Shown: one piece after another, positions 42,928 to 52,425 of the stretch
How the letters are laid out: each line of letters begins with the position of its first letter
How positions within the stretch are numbered: the stretch's first letter is position 1
Assembly (NCBI RefSeq): GCF_003205575.1
Contig: NZ_PYBW01000039.1
Span: 85,406-149,405, forward strand
From: Streptomyces tateyamensis
GTDB taxonomy: Bacteria; Actinomycetota; Actinomycetes; Streptomycetales; Streptomycetaceae
Length of the DNA: 64,000 bases
Direction of reading: 5' to 3'
The notes under the pieces: model-generated
Told to the model about the DNA's origin: nothing
What the model saw: only the letters and a program-made list of their open reading frames with translations
The model's database searches: none
Made by a program: the position numbers and the translations under genes

Positions 42928-44139
42928 TCAGGCGGCCAGTTGCAGGGCGGTCCGCCGGGCGATTCGGTGCCGCAGGGTGAGGGTGACGGCCGCTGTGCTG
43001 GTGCCGGCCAGGAGGGCGGACCACCACAGGACGGCCGGGCCGAGCGTGGTGTAGAGGCCGACGCCCGCCGTCAGGGCGGTGAACCGGGCCAGGCCCCAGG
43101 TCCACTGGAACGCGCCCTGGTAGCGGCCGCGGGCGTCGGCCGGGGCCAGGTTGGAGATCAGGGCGGCGGCGATGCCGGCCACTACCACCTCGCCGAGCGA
43201 CCAGACCACCACCGAGAGGGCGTAGCCGAGGATGCTGTCGGCGACCCCGGTCAGCGCGACGCCCACCGCGATCAGCACGCTGCCCGCCGCCTGGACCGGC
43301 AGCTGCGGCAGCCGGGCGAGCAGGGTGGTGGCGAGCGGCTGGAGCAGCACCACCAGCACCGCGTTGACGGCGGCCACGGCCCCGTAGACGGCCGGCGACA
43401 GGCCCGAGTCGTGGATGGCCAGCGGCAGCGCGACCTCGGTGAGGGAGTAGACGAACAGCTGGACCCCGAAGAGCGGGAGCAGCGCGACCAGCAGCCGGTC
43501 GCGCAGCACCACGCCGTACCCGGTGCCGGTCGGGCGCGCCGTGCCGGCCGTGCCCGTCGCGGGTGCCCCGGGGGCGGGCCGGGTCTCGGGGATCCGCAGC
43601 GCCACGACGGCGGCGAAGGCGAGCATGGTGGCGGCGTCGACGGCGAACAGCAGCCAGTAGCCGCGGGCCGCGAGCAGGCCGCCGAGCACCCCCGCCGCGG
43701 CGGTGCCGAGGTTGACGCCCCAGCCGAAGAGGGCGTAGGCGCGCTGGCGCCGTGCCGCGTCGACCGAGTCGGCCAGCAGCGCGTACGCCGCCGGGGAGAC
43801 CGTGGCGCCCGCCGCACTGAGCAGCAGGGCGGCGGCGGCCATCGTGGCCACCCCGGGGGCGGCGAAGAGGGCGCCCTGTGCCCCGGCGGCACCGACCAGG
43901 CCGATCAGCATGGTGCGGCGGCGGCCGACCCGGTCGGCCAGCAGGCCGCCGACCGCCGGCCCGATCAGGTTGCCCGCGCCCAAGGCCCCCAGGACGTAGG
44001 TGGTCTGCGCGCCGGTCACGCCGCGTGCGGCGAGGAAGAACACCAGGAACGGGGAGACCAGGTAGCCGAGCCGGTTGACGACGGTGCCGGCGAACAGGGT
44101 CCAGACGACGGCGGGCAGGCCGCGGAAGGTGGTGAGCAT
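42928..44139 (-). CDS. MFS transporter
   Basis: 403 aa with twelve predicted membrane segments. The MFS loop between helices 2 and 3 is GGLLADRVGRRRTMLIG. The likely role is small-molecule efflux. It is divergent from an ArsR-type regulator with a candidate operator between them, which suggests ligand-induced export. Confidence 0.87.
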   Translation of the reverse strand: MLTTFRGLPAVVWTLFAGTVVNRLGYLVSPFLVFFLAARGVTGAQTTYVLGALGAGNLIGPAVGGLLADRVGRRRTMLIGLVGAAGAQGALFAAPGVATMAAAALLLSAAGATVSPAAYALLADSVDAARRQRAYALFGWGVNLGTAAAGVLGGLLAARGYWLLFAVDAATMLAFAAVVALRIPETRPAPGAPATGTAGTARPTGTGYGVVLRDRLLVALLPLFGVQLFVYSLTEVALPLAIHDSGLSPAVYGAVAAVNAVLVVLLQPLATTLLARLPQLPVQAAGSVLIAVGVALTGVADSILGYALSVVVWSLGEVVVAGIAAALISNLAPADARGRYQGAFQWTWGLARFTALTAGVGLYTTLGPAVLWWSALLAGTSTAAVTLTLRHRIARRTALQLAA

Positions 44140-44176
44140 GCGGTCAGCCTGCGGTCTGGTCGCGCCGGTGGCGACT

Positions 44177-44196
44177 GATTAAGCTCAGGCTGAATC
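44177..44196. promoter_or_regulatory. Inverted repeat between MFS and ArsR-type genes
   Basis: GATTAAGC and GCTGAATC flank TCAG, seven of eight positions complementary, in the 87-base divergent gap. Good candidate operator for the ArsR-type protein to repress both directions. Confidence 0.5.
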
Positions 44197-44226
44197 CGAA
44201 CTCCCAGGCCAGGTGACGGGGCATCC

Positions 44227-45237
44227 ATGAAGGCCGAACTCAGCTTTTCCGCAGCCGACATGGCCCAGACCCGGTTCGCCGTCTCCCCGATGTGGGAAGT
44301 GGTCACCAGCTACCGGCTGTTGAGCTCGACTCAGGAGCAGCCGCTGCACCGGCGCTGGACGGCACAGGTGCGGCCGCGCCTGGCCGAGGCCGGGCTGGAC
44401 CGCGGCTGGCTGGCCGCACTGGTCCCGGCCGACGGCTACCTGGCGGACTTCCTCAACCCGACCCCCGCCGAACCCTTCCCCACCCTGGCCGACGAGCTGC
44501 GGGCCATCCGGCGTACCCCGGCGGACCGGGTGCACGTCGACCTGGACACGCTGGCCACGGAGCGCGACCTCTCCCGCTCCGCCCGGATCCGCCTGCTGCG
44601 GCAGGAGCCGGCCGCGGCCCTGGAGAAGGTCACCGAAGAACTGCAGCTCTACTGGGAGTTGGCCCTGGCCCCGTACTGGGACCGGATCCGCCGACTGCTG
44701 GAGGCCGACATCTTCCACCGCGCCCGGCAGGTGGCCGAGTACGGTACCGGACAGGCCCTGGGCGATCTGCACGAAACGGTCAGCTGGGACGACGGGGTGC
44801 TCCACCTGGTGCGCCGGCACTGCTCCCTCACCAGCGCCGTGACGGGCGCCGGGCTGCTGCTGGTCCCCTCGGCGTTCGCCTGGCCGCGGGTGCTCACCAG
44901 GACGGTGCCGCCCGACCCGCCGCAGCTGGCCTACCCGGCCCGCGGCATCGGCACCCTCTGGGAGCCCCGCGCCGCGAGTTCCACCGAGGCTGTCGCCGCG
45001 GTCCTCGGCCGCTCGCGCACCATGCTCCTGGCCGAGTTGGACACCCCCGCCTCCACCACCGAACTCGCCCAGCGCTGCGGCCTGTCCGCCCCCGGTGCCT
45101 CCCACCACCTGACCGCCCTGCGGGACGCGGGCCTGGTCAGCGCCCACCGCGCCGGCCGTTCCGTGCTGTACGCGCGCACCACGATCGCCGACGCACTGCT
45201 GGAGCAGGAGAGCCGGTCGTGCCCAGCACCGAACTGA
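44227..45237 (+). CDS. ArsR-type regulator with DUF5937-like N-terminal domain
   Basis: 336 aa. The first ~245 residues match the DUF5937-like N domain (SFSAADMAQTRFAVSPMWEV, LADFLNPTPAEPFPTLADEL). The C-terminal ~80 residues are a winged helix (TTELAQRCGLSAPGASHHLT, ALRDAGLVSAHRAGRSVLYA). No metal-binding Cys motif of classical ArsR is seen, so the signal is not arsenic. Its end overlaps the SRPBCC gene by 19 bases. Confidence 0.85.
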   Translation: MKAELSFSAADMAQTRFAVSPMWEVVTSYRLLSSTQEQPLHRRWTAQVRPRLAEAGLDRGWLAALVPADGYLADFLNPTPAEPFPTLADELRAIRRTPADRVHVDLDTLATERDLSRSARIRLLRQEPAAALEKVTEELQLYWELALAPYWDRIRRLLEADIFHRARQVAEYGTGQALGDLHETVSWDDGVLHLVRRHCSLTSAVTGAGLLLVPSAFAWPRVLTRTVPPDPPQLAYPARGIGTLWEPRAASSTEAVAAVLGRSRTMLLAELDTPASTTELAQRCGLSAPGASHHLTALRDAGLVSAHRAGRSVLYARTTIADALLEQESRSCPAPN

Positions 45238-45680
45238 CCCACAGCTACGAGATCGACGCACCCCCCGCCGCCCTCCTCGCCCACCTCGCGGAGCCGCAGA
45301 ATTACATCGGCCTCTCCCCGCTGCTCGCGGAGGTGCGCGACATGCGCCACGAGGACGGGGTCACCCACTACGTCGCCGTCGAGCGCTTCCGCATCCTCGG
45401 GCTGGTCAACCACGACAACGTCATCCGGGTCACCCTGCACGCCGAGGACGCCCGCCTCCCGGCCGAGGCAGCGGTCCACGGCCAGGTGGTCAGCCCCGGC
45501 GGCGTACGGATGGCCTACCGCTTCGCCTTCACCGCCCACCCCGCCGGCGGCTCCCAGGTCCTCGACACCCTCCACCTCCACACCCCGCCCGGCCTGCTCC
45601 GCTACGCCGCCACCAAGGCCGCCGCCGTCCAGGCCGAACGCGCCCGCGTCCTGGCCCACCGCCTGCGCCGCGACACCTGA
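45219..45680 (+). CDS. SRPBCC (START-like) family protein
   Basis: 153 aa from the GTG at 45219, with GGAGCAGGAG upstream inside the regulator gene. The fold begins ELTHSYEIDAPPAALLAHLA and has a DTLHLHTPPGLLRYAATK helix, the long C-terminal helix that closes the hydrophobic cavity. Translational overlap with the regulator suggests a shared role, such as ligand binding or modification of the MFS substrate. Ligand unknown. Confidence 0.75.
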   Translation: MPSTELTHSYEIDAPPAALLAHLAEPQNYIGLSPLLAEVRDMRHEDGVTHYVAVERFRILGLVNHDNVIRVTLHAEDARLPAEAAVHGQVVSPGGVRMAYRFAFTAHPAGGSQVLDTLHLHTPPGLLRYAATKAAAVQAERARVLAHRLRRDT

Positions 45681-45776
45681 GGCAGAGCCATCCTTGGACG
45701 GCGGGGCCGTGAACGCAGTCTGCGTAACCCCGGCAGGGGCAGGCTGCACCGCGCCGGGGCGTAGATACTCGGCTGC

Positions 45777-46697
45777 ATGAACAAATCAGTGCGGCTGGGG
45801 GAGTTCTTGCAGATCCGCCGGTCGCTGCTGCAACCGGCGGATGTGGGACTGCCGGATTTCGGAGAGCGGCGGCGCGTGCCCGGGCTGCGACGGGACGAGC
45901 TGGCCCAGTTGGCCGGGGTGAGCCTGTCCTACTACACCCGGCTGGAGCAGGGCGTGTCGCTCAACGCTTCGCCGGAGGTCCTGGACGCGCTTGCCCGGGC
46001 TCTCGGTCTGGACGAGGTGGAGCAAGCCCACCTGCACGATCTGGCTCATGCCACGCGTCGCGGCAGCAAGCGCCGCAGGCTGGCGCCCGAGCACACGGAC
46101 GATGCGACCAGGCAGCTGCTCGGAGCGTTCGGTGACGCACCTGCGGTGGTACTGGGGCGCCGCAGCGACGTGCTGGCCTGGAACCGCACGGGACACGCCC
46201 TGTTCGCCGGACATCTGGACCCGCAGATCCCCGACCAGCCGGACCGGCGCCCGAACATGGCGCGGCTGGTCTTCCTGGACGCCCATACCCGGGATCTGTT
46301 CGTGGACTGGCCGAGGAAGGCCAGGGCGGTGGTGGGGAAGCTGCGGCTTGCCGCCGGCCAGTATCCGGACGATTCGACGCTGGCCGTGCTGATCGGCGAA
46401 CTGGCCATGAAGAGTGCCGAATTCGCCACCATGTGGTCCGAGAACCGGGTCCGGAACTGGGATATGGCGGCCTATCGCATGCGCCACCCGCTGGTCGGCC
46501 GGCTGGACCTCAACCTGCAGTCCCTGACGATCCCGCAGGAGAGCGGCCAACGCATCGTCGTCGCGACCGCCGAGGCCGGTTCAGGCTCACAGGCCGCGCT
46601 GCACCTTCTCGCCCGGGCCTGCGCCCCGCTCGCCCGGCGGGCAGGGCACAGCTCCGAGGCCGCCGGACCCGCGCCCGCCCGGACCGGCACGAGCTGA
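45777..46697 (+). CDS. XRE regulator with MmyB-like ligand domain
   Basis: 306 aa. The N-terminal HTH contains RRVPGLRRDELAQLAGVSLS and YYTRLEQGVSLNASPEVLDA. The MmyB-type domain follows (DVLAWNRTGHALFAG, ARLVFLDAHTRDLFVDWPR, HPLVGRLDLNLQSLTIP). This class usually regulates a neighbouring oxidoreductase; none is directly beside it, although the SRPBCC/MFS unit is close. Fatty-acid-like ligands have been proposed for the domain. Confidence 0.88.
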   Translation: MNKSVRLGEFLQIRRSLLQPADVGLPDFGERRRVPGLRRDELAQLAGVSLSYYTRLEQGVSLNASPEVLDALARALGLDEVEQAHLHDLAHATRRGSKRRRLAPEHTDDATRQLLGAFGDAPAVVLGRRSDVLAWNRTGHALFAGHLDPQIPDQPDRRPNMARLVFLDAHTRDLFVDWPRKARAVVGKLRLAAGQYPDDSTLAVLIGELAMKSAEFATMWSENRVRNWDMAAYRMRHPLVGRLDLNLQSLTIPQESGQRIVVATAEAGSGSQAALHLLARACAPLARRAGHSSEAAGPAPARTGTS

Positions 46698-46965
46698 CGC
46701 CGGACGCGCGAACTCCGGCCTCGGACTGGGACACGGACTGCGTCAGCCCCCGAACCGCCTGGCGCCCCGCTCGAACGCCTCACGATCGGCGACGACGCTT
46801 TCTGTGCGCACGAGGAGACCGACGGGGCCTCGCTGCCTCGCCGTGTGGAGGGCGCTCACAGTCGCGCGGACCAGGGACGCCGCCGGCCTGAAGGCGTGGT
46901 TTGGGCGCGTCGTCAGAGGATCTCGGCCCTTTCCTCCCTCGGTGGGGATTGGCCCGAGCATGAGG

Positions 46966-47388
46966 TCACTTACCGTGGTCCGGCCCGTACCACTGGAGGG
47001 CCTGTCCGGTGACGTTCGCGATGCATTCGAAGTCACGGTCGCGGTGCAGGAGGGTCAGGCCCTGCAGTTCAGCTGTGGCGGCGACGATCAGGTCGACGGG
47101 TCCGGCGCTGCGATGCTGGCCTCGTCTGGTCAGCAAGTCCTGGACCTGCCACGCGCGGTCGTAGGCGCGGTCATCGACCGGTACCCAGCTGAACAGCAAC
47201 CGCATGTCCTCGATCCCCTGGACGCGATCGGCGGTCGTCCGTGCGCTGTAGAAGAACTCGAGTTCGGTGACGGGGCAGGTTGCGATCAGGCCGGCCGCGG
47301 CGGCCTGGTCCCAGCCGTACTGCTCGGCATCGCTGCGCATGAAGCGCGCGAGCGCGCTGGTGTCGATCAGGAATTGCGCGGCGTTCAC
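46966..47388 (-). CDS. vapC: VapC-type PIN-domain ribonuclease toxin
   Basis: 140 aa starting at a GTG (47386-47388) that overlaps the antitoxin stop. PIN acidic residues are seen in FLIDTSALARF, VTELEFFYS and VDLIVAATAELQGLTLLHRD with a closing DRDFECIA. Cuts specific RNAs, often tRNA, when free of VapB. No gene is seen between 46698 and 46965. Confidence 0.9.
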   Translation of the reverse strand: MNAAQFLIDTSALARFMRSDAEQYGWDQAAAAGLIATCPVTELEFFYSARTTADRVQGIEDMRLLFSWVPVDDRAYDRAWQVQDLLTRRGQHRSAGPVDLIVAATAELQGLTLLHRDRDFECIANVTGQALQWYGPDHGK

Positions 47389-47600
47389 CGACGGTAGTTC
47401 CTCTTGTCCTCGAAGATCTCAAGGTCGAAGGCCCCGGTCCCGGCCGCAGCGCGCAGCCGGGTGAGGGCGAGCGCTCGCCGTCTGTTCTCCAGTACCTCGC
47501 GAAGCGCGGTGTTGACCGTCTCCTTCTTGGTGCTGGTGCCGAGGGCCTGGGCGACGTCGGCGAGCAGCTCGTCGTCCAGGTCGATCACGGTCCGACTCAT
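47385..47600 (-). CDS. vapB: VapB-type ribbon-helix-helix antitoxin
   Basis: 71 aa from the ATG at 47598-47600 with AGGAGG eight bases upstream. MSRTVIDLDDELLADVAQAL and KKETVNTALREVLENRR form the ribbon-helix-helix. The C-terminal tail (DLEIFEDKRNYRR) wraps the toxin. Coupled to vapC by a GTGA overlap. Confidence 0.9.
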   Translation of the reverse strand: MSRTVIDLDDELLADVAQALGTSTKKETVNTALREVLENRRRALALTRLRAAAGTGAFDLEIFEDKRNYRR

Positions 47601-47614
47601 GCGGTGCACCTCCT

Positions 47615-47640
47615 GTATATCAACTCACGTTGAAAGTATA
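47615..47640. promoter_or_regulatory. vapBC operator-like inverted repeat
   Basis: TCAAC and GTTGA flank TCAC, with TATAT/TATA outer matches, 15-40 bases before the vapB start. AT-rich and placed over the likely -10 region, as expected for VapBC autorepression. Confidence 0.55.
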
Positions 47641-47722
47641 TCTCGCTAGGCATCAAGAGGGGAGGCGGCGCATCGCCACGGTACGCAGCGCTGGCCGGGT
47701 GGGCGGGCTTGCGGCGATGCGT

Positions 47723-48415
47723 TCAGCTTCCGGCCAGAGTGGAGTCGACAGCCGCGATTCGACCCAGCGCATCGAAGGTGATCTCGACGGTGCTGCCGCC
47801 GGGTAGGTGGGTGCGGATCCGGTCGGTGCCCATCTGCACGGGTACGCCGTGGTGGGTGAAGTAGCCGCTCGCCACCTCGCGCGCGCAGTGCCCGAACAGC
47901 CCTGCGCCGGTCGTCAGGAAGCGTGGCATGGTGATCGGATCCAGTCGCGCGTGCGGGATCTGCGGGTCGTCCGGGGCGAAGTAGACCCGAGTCTCGGGCC
48001 CGGCCGCTTCACCGATGTAGCCAGGGGCACCCAGGACACCCATTCCGACGAAGGCGAGCGCTTCGGCGGCCCGGCGGGGATCGCCGAACCCTGACAGATC
48101 CACGCTCTCCCAGTGCAGTTCGGGGACCCCGTTGCGGCGCCCGTACTCGGCGATGCGCTCGCTGGCGGCCACTACCGCACTGCCACGCAGCCCGGGATTG
48201 GCCCACCCCCAGAGCCAGGACCGCTCGGACAGATCGTACGAGCCGAGGAGGCCGACCCGTATCGTGCGGCCGGCCGACTGGTACGTGCACTGCTCCAGGT
48301 CGGCCGTCCATGGACCGCCGGGCATCACCCGGCCGAGCTCCTCGAGTTGTTCGGCCCCCCACGCAGCGTGGCGTTCGGCGGTGTGAAGGAAGGCATCGGT
48401 GAAGGTCGTCGTCAT
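47723..48415 (-). CDS. DUF6882-like conserved protein
   Basis: 230 aa. It has features of an actinobacterial hypothetical family: FLHTAERHAAWGAEQLEELG, YDLSERSWLWGWANPGLRG and LHWESVDLSGFGDPRRAAEAL. No catalytic motif or membrane segment. A cytoplasmic immunity or sensing role has been suggested for similar SMI1/KNR4-like folds, but not shown. Confidence 0.55.
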   Translation of the reverse strand: MTTTFTDAFLHTAERHAAWGAEQLEELGRVMPGGPWTADLEQCTYQSAGRTIRVGLLGSYDLSERSWLWGWANPGLRGSAVVAASERIAEYGRRNGVPELHWESVDLSGFGDPRRAAEALAFVGMGVLGAPGYIGEAAGPETRVYFAPDDPQIPHARLDPITMPRFLTTGAGLFGHCAREVASGYFTHHGVPVQMGTDRIRTHLPGGSTVEITFDALGRIAAVDSTLAGS

Positions 48416-48910
48416 AGCGGGACTCTACTGACGTCGATTCACCTCCTCGGGGCCCGCGTGCCCCCTCCGCGCGGGCGCGAACGAGGCCACGAAACGACGA
48501 AGGCCTCGGCCGCTGGGGGCGGTCAGGGCCTCCCACTGCCCGAACGGGCAGAGACGGAGGACACGAGATTGAACGCGTGAGGGGTTGCCCAACACGCTTT
48601 CCAACTGTCCGTCCGGGTGTCCGCGGACCGCCATAGGCATCCCGACCTGCGGTGGAGCGAGGCGCTGGTGGGCTTCTGAACGACGCCGGACAGGGGCGAA
48701 TGCAATCAAAACTGCAACCAGAGCGCGGCTGCCTTGAGCCCGAGCGCCGGATGGGCGGTGGACCGCCCTGGTTGGTCAGGAGTCCGTTGTCGCAGGGTGC
48801 CGAATGCGGCGTTCATCATCATTTAATCGCCTTGAGGGCGACTGTGGGCGCTGGTAATGTCCGTCTGCTGATCGCTGGTTGGCATCGAAACAGCCGTTAA
48901 AAGGGGAATT
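48416..48910. other. Intergenic region upstream of the secreted Ig-like protein
   Basis: 495 bases. No open frame has supporting start and domain. The last 120 bases turn AT-richer (TCATCATCATTTAATC) and probably hold the promoter of the gene at 48911. Confidence 0.5.
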
Positions 48911-50227
48911 ATGACGTCTCGTAGGGTTCTGGCGGCCTTGGCCTCAACGTTGGTCGCTGGAAGCCTCGTGCTGGCCGGTGCGACGGTCGCGCAGGCTGAC
49001 ACCGGCATCACTGTCCAGGCCGCGCACAACGACTGGACCAACAACGGCAAGCTCGTCCTGTCGCTGTCCGCGCCGACTGCCGTCAAGGACGTCAAGGTCA
49101 GCCTGTACTCGATGTCCACCCAGCAGACTGTGGCCACGGTGGCGGACTTCAAACTGACTTCCGGCACCGCGGAGAACGGCACTTGGGAAAATGGTGCGCG
49201 TATCCAGCTGCCCGACCTTGGTAGTTACCGAATCGACGTGTCGGCCTCCGACGCGGGTGGCGACACGCTCTCCGCCAATGGCGCGGGCTACTTCTACTAT
49301 TCCGTGCGCACCAACCTGAACGACACCAAGGTTGACCGCAAAACGGTCGACTACCAGCACCGCAGCGTCACCATCAGCGGCCACCTGATGGGCCAGTGGC
49401 CGGGCTCCGGTGCCGTCACACCGATGGGCGGGCTGACCGTGGGGGTGTCCTCCTACGCCCAGCACACGGAGGTGACGACCGCAGCGGACGGAAGCTTCTC
49501 CGCCACGCTCCCGGTCACCGACGCCTACCAGAACAGCATCCAGGCGTCCTACTCGTACGACCCGAACCACGTCTTCTACAACCAGTCGTCCTCGTCCTCC
49601 TTCCCGATCACCCTGAAGAAGACCGCGACCAAAATGGTGGAGACGCCAAGCACCCGCACCGTCCCGTTCCAGGGCACCGTGAACTCGACCAGCACCACTC
49701 TGCTGTGGGACTCGCCTACCGGCTGGCAGCCGCTGGCCGGCAAGACGGTCAGTTCCAACTCCTTCGGGAACTACGTCCAGCTGACCACTGACGCGGGCGG
49801 CAATGCGCTCTTCCCGGCAACTCCGCCGCTCTGGAACAATTCTTCGATCACTGTGGGCTGGGCCAGCGATGACCTTTACCTGGCCGATGCCCAGGCGAGC
49901 AGCACGATCACCGTGGTGCAGCCAGCCGCCTTCCTCTCGTTCGCGCCGACCCGAGTCGACGCCGCGACCGTAGCTGTCACCGGCGAGATGAGCTTCTCGG
50001 GCAACATGACGCCGGCGACGATCCCGGTGAACATCCAGTTCTCCGCCACTGGCAAGGGAGGCTGGACCACCGTTGCCACCGCTCCCTCCGCCACCTGGGA
50101 CGGTCAGGGCTACGGCTTCTCGGTCGCCGCGTCGAGTGCCGGCGCGGGCTACTGGCGTGCGACCTTCACCGACGCTCCGCAGTTCCAGAACGCCGTGAGC
50201 CAGGTCGTCTACGTCGCTGCTCCCTGA
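48911..50227 (+). CDS. Secreted Ig-like repeat protein, function unknown
   Basis: 438 aa. A signal peptide (LAALASTLVAGSLVLAGATV, cut near AQA-DT at ~30) is followed by beta-rich modules with alternating Val/Thr: one at ~35-140, one at ~145-235 (YQHRSVTISGHLMG), and others after 240. No catalytic or anchoring motif. AAAAGGGGAATT upstream gives a ribosome site. A terminator follows immediately. Surface or exported structural role inferred only from sequence style. Confidence 0.7.
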   Translation: MTSRRVLAALASTLVAGSLVLAGATVAQADTGITVQAAHNDWTNNGKLVLSLSAPTAVKDVKVSLYSMSTQQTVATVADFKLTSGTAENGTWENGARIQLPDLGSYRIDVSASDAGGDTLSANGAGYFYYSVRTNLNDTKVDRKTVDYQHRSVTISGHLMGQWPGSGAVTPMGGLTVGVSSYAQHTEVTTAADGSFSATLPVTDAYQNSIQASYSYDPNHVFYNQSSSSSFPITLKKTATKMVETPSTRTVPFQGTVNSTSTTLLWDSPTGWQPLAGKTVSSNSFGNYVQLTTDAGGNALFPATPPLWNNSSITVGWASDDLYLADAQASSTITVVQPAAFLSFAPTRVDAATVAVTGEMSFSGNMTPATIPVNIQFSATGKGGWTTVATAPSATWDGQGYGFSVAASSAGAGYWRATFTDAPQFQNAVSQVVYVAAP

Positions 50228-50233
50228 TGCTCT

Positions 50234-50266
50234 ATCGGCCCGCCGCATCCCTGCCGGCGGGCCGAT
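50234..50266 (+). terminator. Rho-independent terminator of the secreted protein gene
   Basis: A perfect 12-bp stem (50234-50245 with 50255-50266) is followed by T residues (50267-50269). One of the few stems here with a U tract. Confidence 0.85.
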
Positions 50267-50491
50267 TTTCCATTGCGCTGGCCCCGCGCGCTCTGACCTC
50301 TGGCCAGCACTGTGGCTCTGCTGCCGATCAGCTGTCACCTGGTTGCGGAGGTGCTGGTCTCGCCGACCGGTGAAGCTGGCGCTGGCACGGAAGCGATGAG
50401 AACCACGGTTCAGCCGCCGACACCTACCTCCGGCCCTTGTGGTGTCGACGAATTGCGCGGGCGCAGCCTGAGACCAGGAGCCCGCGCCCAC

Positions 50492-51619
50492 TCAGCCTGG
50501 GGAGCGCGTATCGAGCCCGGCGGGCGAAGTCTGCTCGGGCAGCGGCAGCGGCAGGGGCAGGGGCAGGGGTGTCCCGGGTCTCGCTCCGGTCGCGGTCGCG
50601 GGCGCCGGTCGACGGCGCGCCGGCCGCCACCGACAGGCGGCCCGTCCGATCCGGCCCAAGGAGAGGAGGAGGCGGTCCGGCAGGAAGACGGCGTCGGCGA
50701 TGAGCATCGCTCCAGAGAACACCGGCAGCCCAAGAAGAACCGCGATCCCGATGTGCAGGCCGACCAGGACGCCCAGGACGACGTACTTGAGCCTGCTGAA
50801 CGCGGTGAACGGGACGGCCACCTGGACCAGCACCGTGAGATACCCGATCACGGAGATGAACAGGGCATGATCGTCAGCCAGCTCGGAGAGGCCCGGCCAG
50901 GGTCGGAACAGGTCGAGGTGCAGGACGTAATGGAGCGCCGTGCCGTCGCGCCACAGGCTTCCCTGCACCTTGTACAGGCCGGCGGCTCCGTAGAGGAGGC
51001 AGACCTGGGCCGCGATGACGCACATGCCGCAGTTGTGCAGGAGCGTGCTCAGCCGGTCGCGGACCAGCGCGACCTGCCCTTCGTAGGACTCCGCTGCTGA
51101 GCCGGCCGGCCTGGGTCCTACCCCCGTCGCGGCCGTGCGGATTCTGGCTCTGCGGGCATCGAGGGACCAACGGCGCCCGCAGGCCGTGAATACGAGGTAC
51201 ACGGCCATCAGGACGATGAGGTTGTCGCCTCCGTCCGTTATGAAGATGGAGCGGCCGTGGAACGAGGTCACCACCAGGGCGAACAGGACCGACACTGCTC
51301 GGGTGTGCCAACCCAGCGCGAACAGGGTTGAGGTCAGGACGGCCAGCGCATAGCAGGCGTCGAAGTATGCGTGACTGTCGGAGAGTGTGAGGAAGCTGAA
51401 CCACTGCTCCTGGCCCAGCAGTTCGCGTGCCAGGGCTGGGGTCCAGGGCGAGCTGGGGCCCCAGATCTCGTCGCGGTACGGGAACTCGCGCAGCAGGAAG
51501 CCGAGATACAGCAGCCCGTAGCCGACCCGCAGGACGGCTGCGGCGTGGAGGGACATCGCCCGCTCGTTGAGGAGGGTGAGTGGTCCGGCCATGCGGTGGG
51601 GCGCCCGGTCAGCGGTCAT
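50492..51619 (-). CDS. HTTM-domain membrane protein (SdpB-like)
   Basis: 375 aa. Horizontally transferred transmembrane (HTTM) domain marks: MSLHAAAVLRVGYGLLYLGF, QWFSFLTLSDSHAYF, RSIFITDGGDNLIVLMAVYL and LYGAAGLYKVQGSLWRDGTA. About six to eight membrane segments. A Pro/Leu repeat forms the C-terminal tail. Gamma-carboxylase relatives and Bacillus SdpB share the fold. The ATG overlaps the DUF5819 stop by 11 bases. Confidence 0.85.
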   Translation of the reverse strand: MTADRAPHRMAGPLTLLNERAMSLHAAAVLRVGYGLLYLGFLLREFPYRDEIWGPSSPWTPALARELLGQEQWFSFLTLSDSHAYFDACYALAVLTSTLFALGWHTRAVSVLFALVVTSFHGRSIFITDGGDNLIVLMAVYLVFTACGRRWSLDARRARIRTAATGVGPRPAGSAAESYEGQVALVRDRLSTLLHNCGMCVIAAQVCLLYGAAGLYKVQGSLWRDGTALHYVLHLDLFRPWPGLSELADDHALFISVIGYLTVLVQVAVPFTAFSRLKYVVLGVLVGLHIGIAVLLGLPVFSGAMLIADAVFLPDRLLLSLGRIGRAACRWRPARRRPAPATATGARPGTPLPLPLPLPLPEQTSPAGLDTRSPG

Positions 51620-52280
51620 AGGATTCCACCGGCCACCATGGGAGGTACCTGGTGCCGGCGGATGCTTCGGTGGTGGGACCCCTGACGGAACGCTGTCCCG
51701 GCGGCGCGATCGGTGTGTTGACGACACGCAACTGGACTGTTTCGAAGGCGTGGTGCCCGCTACTGACGAGGCGTTGGGTGGCAATGTTCCGCAGGTACTC
51801 CTGGAGCATCCGGGCCCGTTCCGAGGAGGGCCCGTCATCGGCGCCGTGGGTTTCGAGGTAGGCCGCCCATGCTCGCCGGAGCATGTTCTGCGCTGTGTGG
51901 CTGGGGAACGCAGAGTGCCGCACCGCAGCGTCGTCGACGGCGCTCAGGTCGACCCACTCACTGACCTGCCGGGTACCGTCCGAAGAGGCCGTTGCCGTCC
52001 GTGCCGAGAGCTGCTGTCGCACGGACTCCGGATTCGGGGCGAACAGTTGCCAGTTCTGCTCGAAGTAAGGGTAGATCCACGCGTTGACCTGCCGTCCGAA
52101 CCTTTGGGAGACGGTGTTGGGCGGTGCGACATGCAGGAAAACAAGACACACGTGCACCACGGCCACCGCGACGCACATGACGGTGGCCGTGGTGACGGTC
52201 AGGCGGGCCGGCAGCCCCAACGGATCCTTTTCGACCTGCACCGGCCCGCTCTCCGCGTATTCATGCTCGGTGTTACTCAT
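51609..52280 (-). CDS. DUF5819 membrane protein (partner of HTTM)
   Basis: 223 aa. One N-terminal membrane segment (VTTATVMCVAVAVVHVCLVF), then WIYPYFEQNWQLFAPNPESV, the family's most typical stretch. The rest is extracytoplasmic. DUF5819-HTTM pairs recur in actinomycetes. By architecture they resemble SdpA/SdpB, which mature and export the SdpC toxin of Bacillus. Confidence 0.8.
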   Translation of the reverse strand: MSNTEHEYAESGPVQVEKDPLGLPARLTVTTATVMCVAVAVVHVCLVFLHVAPPNTVSQRFGRQVNAWIYPYFEQNWQLFAPNPESVRQQLSARTATASSDGTRQVSEWVDLSAVDDAAVRHSAFPSHTAQNMLRRAWAAYLETHGADDGPSSERARMLQEYLRNIATQRLVSSGHHAFETVQLRVVNTPIAPPGQRSVRGPTTEASAGTRYLPWWPVESYDR

Positions 52281-52425
52281 CTTCTCCTCGCGAATCCCGG
52301 GTTCCGGCCGTCATAAAGGTCGGCGGACGCCGTGCACCGCGTATCCAGGAATACATTGTGCATTCCTGGAAGCAGTGCACAGCGCCGCCGGATTCACCCG
52401 CGCCGGCCGCGGGCCAGATGCGGTG

